From: Hoeflea sp. YIM 152468
Lineage (GTDB): Bacteria > Pseudomonadota > Alphaproteobacteria > Rhizobiales > Rhizobiaceae
DNA length: 64,000 nucleotides
Direction of reading: 5' to 3'
Assembly (NCBI RefSeq): GCF_029210485.1
Contig: NZ_JARGET010000038.1
Location: forward strand, 62,001-126,000
Shown here: piece by piece, positions 45,807-54,624 of the stretch
How positions within the stretch are numbered: the first letter of the stretch is position 1
Layout: each line of letters opens with the position of its first letter
Made by a program: the position numbers and the translations under genes
Notes under the pieces: generated by a model
Told to the model about the DNA's origin: nothing
The model's database searches: none
What the model saw: only the letters and a program-made list of their open reading frames with translations

Positions 45807-46901
45807 ATGGTCCAGTCATTTGAAATTGCGGTGTTTGAAGGTGACGGCATCGGGCCCGAAATCACTGCCCCTACGATACGCATTCTTGAAGCCCTTGCAA
45901 AACAGCAGCAGGATTACGGACTGGCCTTTTCCAAAGCCCCGGCCGGCGCCGCTCATTATGCGCAAACCGGAGAGTCGCTGCCAGTGGCGTCAATGGAGAC
46001 GGCACGGAACGCCGATGCGATCTTGCTGGCGGCCATGGGGCTGCCCTCCGTTCGCTATCAGGACGGAACCGAAATTTCGCCGCAGCTGGATCTCAGGATC
46101 GAGCTCGACCTGTTTGCCGGGGTTCGCCCTGTCCGGGTGGTGCAGGGTCAACCGACCCCGCTCAAGCTTTCAGGCGGCCAGTCGATCGACTTCGTCCTGA
46201 TCCGGGAAAGCACGGAAGGCCTGTTTTTCTCCATGGGCAAAGGGGCGGTCAGCAAGGATGAGGCACGCGAGACGCTTCTGATCACGCGCAAGACCAGTGA
46301 AAAACTGTTCCGGTTCGCATTTGATTATGCCCAGCAACGCAAGGCCCTGGGAACCGGCAAGGGCCGTGTGACCTGCGTCGACAAAGCCAATGTGTTTCGC
46401 GCCTTTGCCTTTTTCCGCGAGATCTTCGATGGCGTGGCCAAGGAGTATTCTCACCTTATCGCAGACCATGCCTATGTCGACGCGACCGCACTCTGGATGG
46501 TGGAAAAGCCTTGGCTGTTTGATGTGCTGGTCACCGAAAACATGTTTGGCGACATCCTGTCCGATCTTGGCGCCGGCATCATGGGCGGGCTTGGACTGGC
46601 GCCGTCTGCCGATATCGGGCTTAATCACGCGGTGTTCCAACCGTGTCACGGATCAGCCCCCGACATTGCCGGAAAGGGCGTGGCCAATCCATTCGCCATG
46701 ATCCTGTCGGCCGCCATGATGCTTGACTGGCTCGGCACGAAGCACAACATCGAAACGATGGTGTCTGATGGGGCGAAATTGCGCGACGCGGTGTATCAGG
46801 TGGTTGCCGATGGCAGCGTCCTGACCCGCGATCTTGGCGGAACCAGCGGCACCGAAGCCGCCGCCGAGGCGGTTCTGGAACAGATAACAGCAAGGGCGTG
46901 A
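45807..46901 (+). CDS. Isocitrate/isopropylmalate dehydrogenase family protein
   Basis: 364 residues from ATG 45807 (AGGGG upstream). Family features: FEGDGIGPEIT at the N-terminus, LRIELDLFAGVRPV, RESTEGLFF, the lysine in CVDKANV, and the metal aspartates in ENMFGDILSDLGAG, then GSAPDIAGKG. Members oxidise 2-hydroxy acids with a neighbouring carboxylate, often decarboxylating (isopropylmalate, tartrate, isocitrate). Location divergent from the TRAP-otn operon suggests a sugar-acid or tartrate-like substrate rather than leucine synthesis. Confidence 0.87.
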   Translation: MVQSFEIAVFEGDGIGPEITAPTIRILEALAKQQQDYGLAFSKAPAGAAHYAQTGESLPVASMETARNADAILLAAMGLPSVRYQDGTEISPQLDLRIELDLFAGVRPVRVVQGQPTPLKLSGGQSIDFVLIRESTEGLFFSMGKGAVSKDEARETLLITRKTSEKLFRFAFDYAQQRKALGTGKGRVTCVDKANVFRAFAFFREIFDGVAKEYSHLIADHAYVDATALWMVEKPWLFDVLVTENMFGDILSDLGAGIMGGLGLAPSADIGLNHAVFQPCHGSAPDIAGKGVANPFAMILSAAMMLDWLGTKHNIETMVSDGAKLRDAVYQVVADGSVLTRDLGGTSGTEAAAEAVLEQITARA

Positions 46902-47920
46902 TCTTGGACAATACCATACGGGTCGCCTGTCTTGGGGCGGGATATTTCAGCCAGTTTCACTTTGACGCCTGGGAGCGGATTGAAGCGGTGGAGCTGGTCG
47001 GCATTGCCAACAGGAACATCGAGAAGGCCCGGCAGACCGGTTACCCGGCATTCAGCGATCTGGGGCACATGCTCGAAGCGACGACGCCGGACCTGCTCGA
47101 CATCATCACGCCGCCCGAGACCCATCTGGGTGCAATCAAGGCGGCTCTGGAGCACGGCGTCACGGCGATCATATGCCAGAAGCCGTTCTGCACTTCACTT
47201 GATGAAGCTCGGACGGCGGTCTCTCTCGCTGCGGACAAAGGCGTTCCGCTGATCGTGCACGAGAATTTCCGCTTCCAGCCCTGGTATCGGGAGATGGCTC
47301 GCGCTCTTGCCGCCGGCGACATCGGTGATGTTCATCAACTGACTTTCCGGTTGCGGACCGGCGATGGACAAGGCCCTGATGCCTATCTCTCGCGGCAGCC
47401 CTATTTTCAGAAGATGGAGCGCTTTCTCGTCCACGAGACCGCAGTGCACTGGATCGACACGTTCCGATTCCTGCTCGGAGATATCCAGGCAGTCTATGCT
47501 GATCTGAGAAAAATGAACCCGGTGATTGCCGGAGAGGATGCCGGCTACATCATTTTCGATTTCGATCACGGCGTCCGGGCCATCTTCGACGGCAACCGGC
47601 ATCTTGATCACGCATCCGAAAACACCCGCACCACACTGGGTGAAGCGCTGCTGGAAGGCACCACCGGGACCATTACTCTTGCCGGCAACGGCGCCCTCTA
47701 TCTGCGCTCTTTCGGTGAGACCGCGACGCGGACGCTGCTGGAGCCAAAAGACTGGCGCGGCTTTGCCGGTGATTGCGTGTTTGCGCTTCAGCGTCATGTC
47801 GTCGAGGGCCTGCTGGAAAGAAGACCGTTCGAAAACACTGCGGCCGATTATCTTCGTGTTATAGAGGTGGAAGAAGCGATCTACCGGTCAGCAAGCGAGG
47901 GTCGCAAACAAGGGGTGTAG
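46898..47920 (+). CDS. Gfo/Idh/MocA-family oxidoreductase
   Basis: 340 residues. It begins at GTG 46898, overlapping the previous stop (GTGA); a TTG at 46904 is an alternative. The N-terminal Rossmann motif is VACLGAGYFSQFH; the EKP-type motif appears as CQKPFC and the catalytic region has HETAVHWIDTFR. Such enzymes oxidise sugars, inositols or sugar derivatives with NAD(P). It could make a lactone for the MBL-fold hydrolase of the divergent operon. Confidence 0.87.
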   Translation: MILDNTIRVACLGAGYFSQFHFDAWERIEAVELVGIANRNIEKARQTGYPAFSDLGHMLEATTPDLLDIITPPETHLGAIKAALEHGVTAIICQKPFCTSLDEARTAVSLAADKGVPLIVHENFRFQPWYREMARALAAGDIGDVHQLTFRLRTGDGQGPDAYLSRQPYFQKMERFLVHETAVHWIDTFRFLLGDIQAVYADLRKMNPVIAGEDAGYIIFDFDHGVRAIFDGNRHLDHASENTRTTLGEALLEGTTGTITLAGNGALYLRSFGETATRTLLEPKDWRGFAGDCVFALQRHVVEGLLERRPFENTAADYLRVIEVEEAIYRSASEGRKQGV

Positions 47921-47921
47921 G

Positions 47922-48596
47922 GTGTCGGAGGAAGCAAAGGCAAAATCTCAGAGTATTCGGGCGGTGGATGCTCTCAGAGCGTTGATTTTTGCCGGCGAAT
48001 TGCCTCCAGGGTCAGATCACCTTGAAAGCGAACTCGCGGAAAAGCTCGGCATGTCGAGAACACCGGTGCGCGAGGCGACGCTGGTGCTCGAATCGCAGGG
48101 TCTGCTGGAAGTCAGACCGCGCAAGGGCGTCCGGATATCAGCCCTGTCGGCCGACGACATGCGCGAGATCTACGAGGTGCTGACCGAGCTTGAAAGCCTC
48201 GCCGCCTCGCTCGCTGCTGACGCCGGTTATTCGGAACAGGAATTGTCCCGGCTGAAGACCGCGATTGTCGAGATGGAAGCCAGCGTGGCAGCCAATGACC
48301 GCGAAGGCTGGGCCCGCGCCGACGCCGCCTTCCATGACGAACTTGTCCGCCTGGGCGGCAACAAGCGCATCCAGACCATCGTTTCAAATTTCAACGACCA
48401 GGTCCGCCGGGCACGGGCCTTGACGCTGCATATGCGGCCAATGCCCAGCAAATCCAATCAGGACCATCGCGCGCTCTATGAGGCTATCGCCAAGGGTGAT
48501 TCCAAGGCCGCCCGCCAGGTGCACTGGATGCACAGGACAGAGGCCAAGGATATGCTGATCAATCTGCTCCACCAGCACGGGCTTCGCCGGGTTTGA
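47922..48596 (+). CDS. GntR-family regulator, FCD subfamily
   Basis: 224 residues from GTG 47922, one base after the preceding stop. Winged helix: SDHLESELAEKLGMSRTPVR and a wing with RPRKGVRIS; FCD domain follows with FHDELVRLGGN and DHRALYEAI. It is third gene of the dehydrogenase operon, so it probably regulates this operon and the divergent TRAP-otn operon through the palindrome at 45717. Confidence 0.89.
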   Translation: MSEEAKAKSQSIRAVDALRALIFAGELPPGSDHLESELAEKLGMSRTPVREATLVLESQGLLEVRPRKGVRISALSADDMREIYEVLTELESLAASLAADAGYSEQELSRLKTAIVEMEASVAANDREGWARADAAFHDELVRLGGNKRIQTIVSNFNDQVRRARALTLHMRPMPSKSNQDHRALYEAIAKGDSKAARQVHWMHRTEAKDMLINLLHQHGLRRV

Positions 48597-48674
48597 TATA
48601 GCCTGTCAATTTCATTCAGCTTGAGCCGAACAGGGAATCCTTGAGGATTCAGCTCGACGGCACGGCGCTCAAAC

Positions 48675-48712
48675 AAAAAGCCCCCGGATCATTGCGATCC
48701 GGGGGCATTTTT
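48675..48712. terminator. Bidirectional rho-independent terminator
   Basis: GCCCCCGGATC (48680-48690) and GATCCGGGGGC (48696-48706) form a perfect 11-bp stem with a 5-base loop. AAAAA lies before and ATTTTT after, so it can end the GntR transcript on plus and the pnp transcript on minus. It marks the border between accessory and core genes. Confidence 0.9.
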
Positions 48713-48763
48713 CATGGCATGGCCATCTGGCGGTTCCCCGCCGTCAACCGAACGTAACGCGGC

Positions 48764-50884
48764 TTATTCGCCGGCTTCGACTTCCTTGCCGGTTTCCTGA
48801 TCGACGACCTTCATCGACAGGCGGACCTTGCCGCGCTCGTCAAACCCGAGCAGCTTGACCCAGACCTTCTGGCCTTCCTTGACCACATCTGCGGTCTTGG
48901 CGACGCGTTCGGCGGCGAGCTGGGAGATGTGGACCAGACCGTCCTTGGGACCGAAGAAATTGACGAAGGCGCCGAAATCGGCAACCTTGACCACGGTGCC
49001 CTCATAGATCACGCCGACTTCCGGCTCGGCCGTGATCGAGTGGATCCACTTCTTGGCGGCCTCGATTTCCTTGCCCGAGGACGAGGCAATCTTGATGGTG
49101 CCGTCGTCGTCGATGTTGATCTTGGCGCCGGTCTTCTCAACGATTTCGCGGATGATCTTGCCGCCTGTGCCGATGACGTCACGGATCTTGTCGACCGGGA
49201 TGTTCATGACTTCGATGCGTGGCGCGAACTCGCCCAGCTGGCCACGGCTTTCCGTCAGCGCGTTGCCCATCTCGCCCAGAATGTGCAAGCGGCCGTCCTT
49301 GGCCTGGCCAAGCGCGATCTTCATGATCTCTTCGGTGATGCCGTCGATCTTGATGTCCATCTGCAGGGCGGTGATGCCGTCGGTGGTGCCTGCGACCTTG
49401 AAGTCCATGTCGCCGAGGTGATCCTCGTCACCCAGAATGTCGGAGAGAACCGCAAAGTCGTCGGCTTCCTTGATCAGGCCCATGGCGATACCGGCGACAG
49501 GCTTGGCCAGAGGCACGCCTGCATCCATCAGCGCCAGCGATGTGCCGCAGACTGTGGCCATCGAGGACGACCCGTTGGACTCGGTGATTTCCGAGACGAC
49601 GCGCAGCGTGTAGGGGAACTGGTCCGCGGACGGCATCATCGGGTGGATCGCGCGCCAGGCGAGCTTGCCGTGACCGATTTCGCGGCGGCCGGGCGAACCG
49701 GTGCGGCCGGTTTCACCAACCGAGTAAGGCGGGAAGTTGTAGTGCAACATGAAGGTGGCCTTCTTGGTCCCCGTCAGGCTGTCGACATACTGCTCGTCTT
49801 CGCCGGTGCCGAGCGTGGCCACAACGATGGCCTGGGTCTCGCCGCGGGTGAACAGCGCGGACCCATGGGTCCGCGGCAGCAGGCCGACTTCGGAGACGAT
49901 CGGGCGCACGGTCGAGAAATCGCGGCCGTCGATGCGGCTCTTGGTCTCGATGATGGCGCCACGGACGACCTTGGCCTGCAGTGACTTGAAGACGGCGCCG
50001 ATGACTTCATTGCTGAAGCGGGGCTCTTCGCCGTCAGCCGGAGCAAAGTGCTCCTTGACCTTGGCCTTGACCGCATCGAGAGCGTTGTAGCGGGCTGTCT
50101 TGTCGGTGTTCTTGTAGGCGTCGCGCAGACCGGCTTCGCACATGGCGAGCATTTCGGCTTCCAGCGCCGAGTTGTCCTCGACGGCAAAGTCGCGCGGCTC
50201 TTTCGCAGCGGCTTCGGCGAGCTTGATGATCGCGTCGATGACCGGCTGCATGGCCTTGTGGCCGAACATGACGGCGCCGAGCATGACGTCTTCACCGAGT
50301 TCCTTGGCCTCGGATTCGACCATCAGCACAGCGTCGGATGTACCGGCAACGATGAGGTCGAGGTCTGATTCAGGCATTTCGTCGACATGCGGGTTGAGCA
50401 CATAGTCGCCGGCGATGTAGCCGACGCGGGCGCCTGCGATCGGGCCCATGAACGGGATGCCGGAAATGGTCAGCGCAGCCGACGCTGCAACCAGCGCCAG
50501 GATGTCGGGGTTGTTTTCCAGGTCGTGCTGCAGAACGGTGATGATGATCTGGGTGTCGTTCTTGTAGCCATCAGGAAACAGCGGGCGCAGCGGGCGGTCG
50601 ATGAGGCGCGATGTCAGCGTCTCGTTCTCGCTCGGGCGGCCTTCGCGCTTGAAATAGCCGCCGGGGATCTTGCCGGCCGCGTAGGTCTTTTCCTGGTAGT
50701 TGACGGTCAGCGGAAAGAAATCCTGGCCGGGCTTGGGCGATTTGGCCGAAACGACGGTGGCGAGCACGACGGTTTCGCCGTAGGTGGCGATGACCGCGCC
50801 ATCAGCCTGGCGGGCAACCTTGCCGGTTTCCAGTGTGAGCGGACGACCGCCCCATTCAATCTCGACCTTGTGGGTATCGAACAT
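48764..50884 (-). CDS. pnp: Polyribonucleotide nucleotidyltransferase (PNPase)
   Basis: 706 residues from ATG 50884 (AAGGA upstream); an ATG eight codons earlier lacks a comparable site. Two RNase PH domains, with [15 protein letters not shown] and the later [12 protein letters not shown] and [13 protein letters not shown] blocks. They are followed by a KH domain ([11 protein letters not shown]) and an S1 domain near the C-terminus ([19 protein letters not shown]). It is the 3'-5' phosphorolytic exonuclease of the degradosome, downstream of rpsO as in most proteobacteria. Confidence 0.97.
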   Translation of the reverse strand: MFDTHKVEIEWGGRPLTLETGKVARQADGAVIATYGETVVLATVVSAKSPKPGQDFFPLTVNYQEKTYAAGKIPGGYFKREGRPSENETLTSRLIDRPLRPLFPDGYKNDTQIIITVLQHDLENNPDILALVAASAALTISGIPFMGPIAGARVGYIAGDYVLNPHVDEMPESDLDLIVAGTSDAVLMVESEAKELGEDVMLGAVMFGHKAMQPVIDAIIKLAEAAAKEPRDFAVEDNSALEAEMLAMCEAGLRDAYKNTDKTARYNALDAVKAKVKEHFAPADGEEPRFSNEVIGAVFKSLQAKVVRGAIIETKSRIDGRDFSTVRPIVSEVGLLPRTHGSALFTRGETQAIVVATLGTGEDEQYVDSLTGTKKATFMLHYNFPPYSVGETGRTGSPGRREIGHGKLAWRAIHPMMPSADQFPYTLRVVSEITESNGSSSMATVCGTSLALMDAGVPLAKPVAGIAMGLIKEADDFAVLSDILGDEDHLGDMDFKVAGTTDGITALQMDIKIDGITEEIMKIALGQAKDGRLHILGEMGNALTESRGQLGEFAPRIEVMNIPVDKIRDVIGTGGKIIREIVEKTGAKINIDDDGTIKIASSSGKEIEAAKKWIHSITAEPEVGVIYEGTVVKVADFGAFVNFFGPKDGLVHISQLAAERVAKTADVVKEGQKVWVKLLGFDERGKVRLSMKVVDQETGKEVEAGE

Positions 50885-51229
50885 GTCTTGTCCTTCGTGT
50901 GCGGGCATGTGGGCCGGCCGTTTTTATCGGCCTTGCGCTTCACTGCCCCGTTTGATTGAGCGCATCTCGGGCAAGACAGCGGGAGGCTTTGTGTCTGGCC
51001 GCGCGGCATATGGCGGCGAAAGCATCCGGCAATCCTGCCCCATGACAGGCTATTTTGGGTGTTCTGATCCGGAGTGCCCGGAGAGCAGAACGGTTTCGGC
51101 GCGACGTGTGGCCCTCTGGGCCTGATGGTGCGCGCCGCAGCGCCACGGTTCCTTTTCCATTGGCTGGATCGGAGACCGGAGAAAGGTTTCGGCGGGCGAT
51201 GCGGATCGCGTCGCCCGCCGAACAGCAGT
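50885..51229. other. rpsO-pnp intergenic region
   Basis: 345 bases without a gene. It contains a stem-loop directly behind rpsO (51191-51219) and probably the pnp promoter. In proteobacteria this interval carries RNA processing and terminator stems. Confidence 0.6.
51191..51219 (-). terminator. Stem-loop after rpsO
   Basis: GGCGGGCGA (51191-51199) and TCGCCCGCC (51211-51219) are exact complements with an 11-base loop, 10 bases beyond the rpsO stop. The minus strand continues GAAACCTTTC, so termination would be inefficient, allowing read-through into pnp; it could also be an RNase processing stem. Confidence 0.55.
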
Positions 51230-51499
51230 TTAGCGGCGGATGCCCAGACGGGCGATCAGCGCGGTGTATCGCGCTTCTTCCTTGCGCTTGACATAATCCA
51301 GCAGGGAGCGACGCGTGGACACCATCGTCAACAGCCCGCGCCGTGAGTGGTTGTCCTTCTTGTTGTCCTTGAAGTGGCCGGTCAGATTGTTGATCCGTTC
51401 GGTCAGAATCGCAACCTGGACTTCCGGTGACCCGGTATCGCCGGGCTTGATTGCATATTCTTCGATCAGCGCAGCCTTGCGCTCAGGCGTAATCGACAT
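51230..51499 (-). CDS. rpsO: 30S ribosomal protein S15
   Basis: 89 residues, exact family length. It begins [16 protein letters not shown] and carries the S15 core [17 protein letters not shown] and [14 protein letters not shown]. It binds 16S rRNA early in 30S assembly. An AAGGA-type ribosome site precedes the start. Confidence 0.97.
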   Translation of the reverse strand: MSITPERKAALIEEYAIKPGDTGSPEVQVAILTERINNLTGHFKDNKKDNHSRRGLLTMVSTRRSLLDYVKRKEEARYTALIARLGIRR

Positions 51500-51717
51500 C
51501 GTAAATCCTTTCAGTCTGGATGGATATGGCGCCCGCTGCCGGGATGTCGTCCAGCAAGGGCCTCGAACGTCAGGCCGGACAAACCGGCGATAACGGCTGG
51601 GCTATAGGCCAATTCCAGCCGAAATGAAAGGAAAATTTGGCGAGCAACCCGGTGGCCGCTGCCGGCAATCACCACAGCGGCGCGCTTGAGCCGAGCCCTG
51701 GAGCGTTGAGCGATAAA

Positions 51718-52080
51718 TCATGACGCCCTAGCAGCCGCGTTTGAGGTAGCGTCCGGGACTGCCTCGCGCCAGGCAACGGAGCCGGCATCTGCCTCGGAGA
51801 CGTAAGGCCCATCGGCGACACAGTAAAATCCGTTGCGGAAGCCATCGACATCGGACGTGTTGAGCACGCGCGACCCCGCACCGCCGCCGACCATCGGCCC
51901 GCCAAGCCGGGAGAGTGTGCGGTTTGCTTGGTTCAGGCTTTTCGCGCAGCCCAGAATGATGTACCAGCCGCAGCCGCCCGCGTCATAACCCGGCGTCAGC
52001 GCCTGGACGGGGTCACTCGACACCGACAGGACCGCACCTGCGAGAACGATAATGGCTGCGGCATTTGAGATGCTTTTCAT
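51718..52080 (-). CDS. Small secreted protein of unknown function
   Basis: 120 residues from ATG 52080 (AGAAAGCTG upstream). A Sec signal peptide is clear: MKSISNAAAIIVLAGAVLSV, cleavage near VQA-LTP at about 27. The mature part has GGCGWYIILGCAKS with two cysteines, then GFRNGFYCVADGPYV, a pattern reminiscent of SPOR-like or rhizobial conserved hypothetical proteins. I do not recognise a function. A much longer reading of the frame has no support and would cross the chaC 5' end. It is divergent from chaC (137 bases between starts). Confidence 0.7.
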   Translation of the reverse strand: MKSISNAAAIIVLAGAVLSVSSDPVQALTPGYDAGGCGWYIILGCAKSLNQANRTLSRLGGPMVGGGAGSRVLNTSDVDGFRNGFYCVADGPYVSEADAGSVAWREAVPDATSNAAARAS

Positions 52081-52217
52081 CAGCTTTCTCCCGTCGGCAT
52101 ACAAACTGCCGCAAGGGGCGAGCCGGTGCAAGCCGGTTTGAAACGCACTTGACAGGCGAAGGCGCTCAACGGACCTTTCGCAAGTTCTGGCCACCGAGCG
52201 GAAGGAGCCCTGCAACA

Positions 52218-52931
52218 ATGTCCGGACACAGACGAATGCGGCTGTCGCAACGCCATGTTGATGTCGTCCATCGCGACATCGAGGATCCCGGACCGAAACT
52301 GCTGCCGGAGTTCCGGACAGCAACCGATGCGGACTACCAGGAGGCAGTCGAGGGCATGCTGGAAACCTGTCCACCGGGTGATGATTTCTGGTTGTTTGGC
52401 TATGGCTCGCTGATCTGGAGGCCGGAAACCGCATTCGAGGAGAAGCGGCTGGCCACGGCGATCGGCTGGCGGCGGCGGTTTTGCCTCGGGCCGGATCACC
52501 GCTTCCGCGGCAGCCATGAAGCGCCGGGCCTGATGATGGCGCTCGATCGCGGCGGCCAGTGCAAGGGCATGGCCTACCGCTTGCCGCAGGCCGGGCTGGA
52601 GCAGGAACTGCACCGGCTGATCCGGCGCGAACTCAGCCAGCTTCCGTCAGCGTTTCCCTGGCGCTGGATCAAGGTCGCGACCGATCAGGGGCCGCTGCGG
52701 GCGCTGACTTTTGCCATGGACCGCAACAACGCCCGCTATGTCGCGGGGCTATCCGACGAGGAAATCGCTGCCACACTTGCCCAGGCGTGCGGCTTTCGCG
52801 GTTCGATGGCAGAGTATCTCTTTGCCACCGTCACGATGCTGGAAAGCCTTGGCATCCATGATCGCAAGCTGTGGCGGCTGCAAGATCTGGTCGCCGACCG
52901 GATCGAGGCTTCTTACGCTGGTCCGTGGTAA
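52218..52931 (+). CDS. chaC: Glutathione-specific gamma-glutamylcyclotransferase, ChaC type
   Basis: 237 residues from ATG 52218, with AAGGAG 12 bases upstream. It degrades glutathione to 5-oxoproline and Cys-Gly. The substrate loop FGYGSLIW lies at 60-67, RRFCLG follows and the catalytic Glu is in GSHEAPG. The N-terminal 55 residues are an extension. It stands alone between rpsO and truB, on the strand opposite to the translation genes. Confidence 0.87.
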   Translation: MSGHRRMRLSQRHVDVVHRDIEDPGPKLLPEFRTATDADYQEAVEGMLETCPPGDDFWLFGYGSLIWRPETAFEEKRLATAIGWRRRFCLGPDHRFRGSHEAPGLMMALDRGGQCKGMAYRLPQAGLEQELHRLIRRELSQLPSAFPWRWIKVATDQGPLRALTFAMDRNNARYVAGLSDEEIAATLAQACGFRGSMAEYLFATVTMLESLGIHDRKLWRLQDLVADRIEASYAGPW

Positions 52932-52990
52932 CCGGACCTTTTTCTACAGCGCTTCGGATGCAACACAATGCGAACAATACGCCGTATCCG

Positions 52991-53046
52991 GTTTGATCAA
53001 TGCCTGTCCGCCGTCGTCCAAATCAAATCACTTGACCGCGACATGC
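52991..53046 (+). repeat. Dispersed palindromic intergenic repeat, copy C
   Basis: GTTTGATCAATGCCTGTC at the left and ACCGCGACATGCG at the right, with GTCGTCCAAATCAA between. It matches copy B base for base in the middle block and the revcomp of copy D at both ends. It fills most of the gap between chaC and truB and overlaps no gene. Confidence 0.7.
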
Positions 53047-53047
53047 G

Positions 53048-53983
53048 TCAGCCCTTGAAGACCCGTCGGGGGCGAAATTCACCGCCTGCCACCTCGCCGA
53101 TCGCGAGCAGCCCGCCACGCACAAAAGCGCAGGCATCATCGGTCGCGATCGGGGCATCGCGGCCACGCAGGATGATCGGATTGCCCATGCGGATGCGGTG
53201 CGCCTGATCCTCGCTGACATCGATGCGCGGCAACATGCCCAGCGCCTCGCCGGGCGGCACCAGATAGGCATCAAGCCGGGCAAGGCGTTCGGCGTCGTCC
53301 TCGATCTCCTCAAGCGCGATCAGATCGGCAAGCGGCACCATCGCCGCCTCGGCAAAGGGGGCGACCATCGATCGGCGCAGCGCGGAGATATGACCGTAAC
53401 AGCCGAGCTCACGGCCGAAATCGCGGGCCAGAGCGCGGATATAGGTGCCCTTGCCGCATTCGACCTCGAACACCGCATGGTCCGGGTCGGGGCAGCCAAC
53501 CAAGGTGATCCGGTGGATTTCGACCTCGCGGGCGGGAATTTCCACCTCCACGCCGTCGCGGGCCATATCATAGGCGCGCTCTCCAGCAATCTTGACGGCG
53601 GAAAAGGCCGGCGGCACCTGTTCGATCACGCCGGTGTAAGCAGGCAGTATCGCTTCAATAGCGGCCCGGTCCGGGCGATCATCGGATTGCGCGGTGATGG
53701 CGCCCTCAAGATCGTCGGTGTTGCGCTGCTGCCCCCAGGCGACCGTAAATTCGTAAACTTTGCGCCCGTCCATGACATAGGGAACCGTCTTGGTGGCGTC
53801 CCCCAGCGCAATCGGCAGCATGCCCGACGCAAGCGGATCGAGGGTCCCGGCATGACCGGCCTTGTCCGCCTTGAACAGCCATTTGACCTTGGAGACAGCT
53901 TCCGTGGAACCGAAATCCCACGGCTTGTCGAGAACCAGCCAGCCCGATATCGGCCGGCCTTTTTTCTTGCCCCGTCGCGCCAT
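53048..53983 (-). CDS. truB: tRNA pseudouridine(55) synthase
   Basis: 311 residues from ATG 53983, one base after the rbfA stop region; longer in-frame reading would overlap rbfA. It makes pseudouridine 55 in the T-loop of tRNAs. The catalytic aspartate is Asp49 in [12 protein letters not shown] (Asp48 in E. coli). N-terminal [13 protein letters not shown] and the later [15 protein letters not shown] are family blocks. Confidence 0.96.
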   Translation of the reverse strand: MARRGKKKGRPISGWLVLDKPWDFGSTEAVSKVKWLFKADKAGHAGTLDPLASGMLPIALGDATKTVPYVMDGRKVYEFTVAWGQQRNTDDLEGAITAQSDDRPDRAAIEAILPAYTGVIEQVPPAFSAVKIAGERAYDMARDGVEVEIPAREVEIHRITLVGCPDPDHAVFEVECGKGTYIRALARDFGRELGCYGHISALRRSMVAPFAEAAMVPLADLIALEEIEDDAERLARLDAYLVPPGEALGMLPRIDVSEDQAHRIRMGNPIILRGRDAPIATDDACAFVRGGLLAIGEVAGGEFRPRRVFKG

Positions 53984-53984
53984 T

Positions 53985-54431
53985 TCAGACGTCCCCTTCG
54001 CCTTCGGACCCCGGACCATCGCCCGACTCGTCCGCGTCCTGTGCCCGATCAAGATCGCGAGCGACCTCGGGAGAGCGCAGCAGCGCATCGATCCTGGCGT
54101 AGTTGTCAAAGCTGGTGTCATCGCGGAAGCGAAGTTCCGGCATGTGCTTCAGCTGCCGGATCAGCGGCGAAACACGGCCGCGCAGATAGCGCGAATGCTT
54201 GTTCAGTGCGGCGATGACGGCGTCATGGTCCTTCAGGCCAAGCGGCGTGACATAGGCCGTGGCGATCTTGAGATCCGGCGACATGCGCACTTCGGAGACG
54301 GAAATCACGGCGGTTTCAAGCAGCGGATCGCGCACGTCGCCGCGCTGCAGCACCTGGGTGATGGCGATGCGAACCTGCTCGCCGACACGCAGCATACGCT
54401 GGGAGGGAGCCGAGGAAGATGGCTTGCTCAT
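53985..54431 (-). CDS. rbfA: 30S ribosome-binding factor A
   Basis: 148 residues, KH-like fold. Recognisable blocks: [20 protein letters not shown] and [17 protein letters not shown], and [16 protein letters not shown] near the C-terminus. It helps 16S rRNA 5' maturation. The tail is acidic ([14 protein letters not shown]). It is placed between infB and truB as usual. Confidence 0.96.
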   Translation of the reverse strand: MSKPSSSAPSQRMLRVGEQVRIAITQVLQRGDVRDPLLETAVISVSEVRMSPDLKIATAYVTPLGLKDHDAVIAALNKHSRYLRGRVSPLIRQLKHMPELRFRDDTSFDNYARIDALLRSPEVARDLDRAQDADESGDGPGSEGEGDV

Positions 54432-54467
54432 GAGATTCCAACCGGGTCAGCGGGCCTGAGCGCCCGA

Positions 54468-54525
54468 ATGCATGTCGCGTTCAAAACACTGTTCTGGACA
54501 ATGACGGCCATGCATTGATTCAAAC
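54468..54525 (-). repeat. Dispersed palindromic intergenic repeat, copy D
   Basis: ATGCATG (54468-54474) and CATGCAT (54509-54515) are exact inverted arms. Read on the minus strand it gives GTTTGAATCAATGC, then TTGAACGCGACATGC, matching copy C. It lies in the 190-base gap between infB and rbfA. Confidence 0.65.
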
Positions 54526-54624
54526 ACCTCCAGCGCAATTTGCGCATCCAGTCGGATGCCCGCCGCGGGAGGCAGCACAAAAGGAACAGCGGCCCGGCAC
54601 ATCAAGCGCCGGGCCCTCGTCCGA

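Noticed and set aside
52081-52434. 118-codon extension of the small secreted protein frame
   Set aside because: Runs across the chaC 5' region and would remove the clear signal peptide from the N-terminus.
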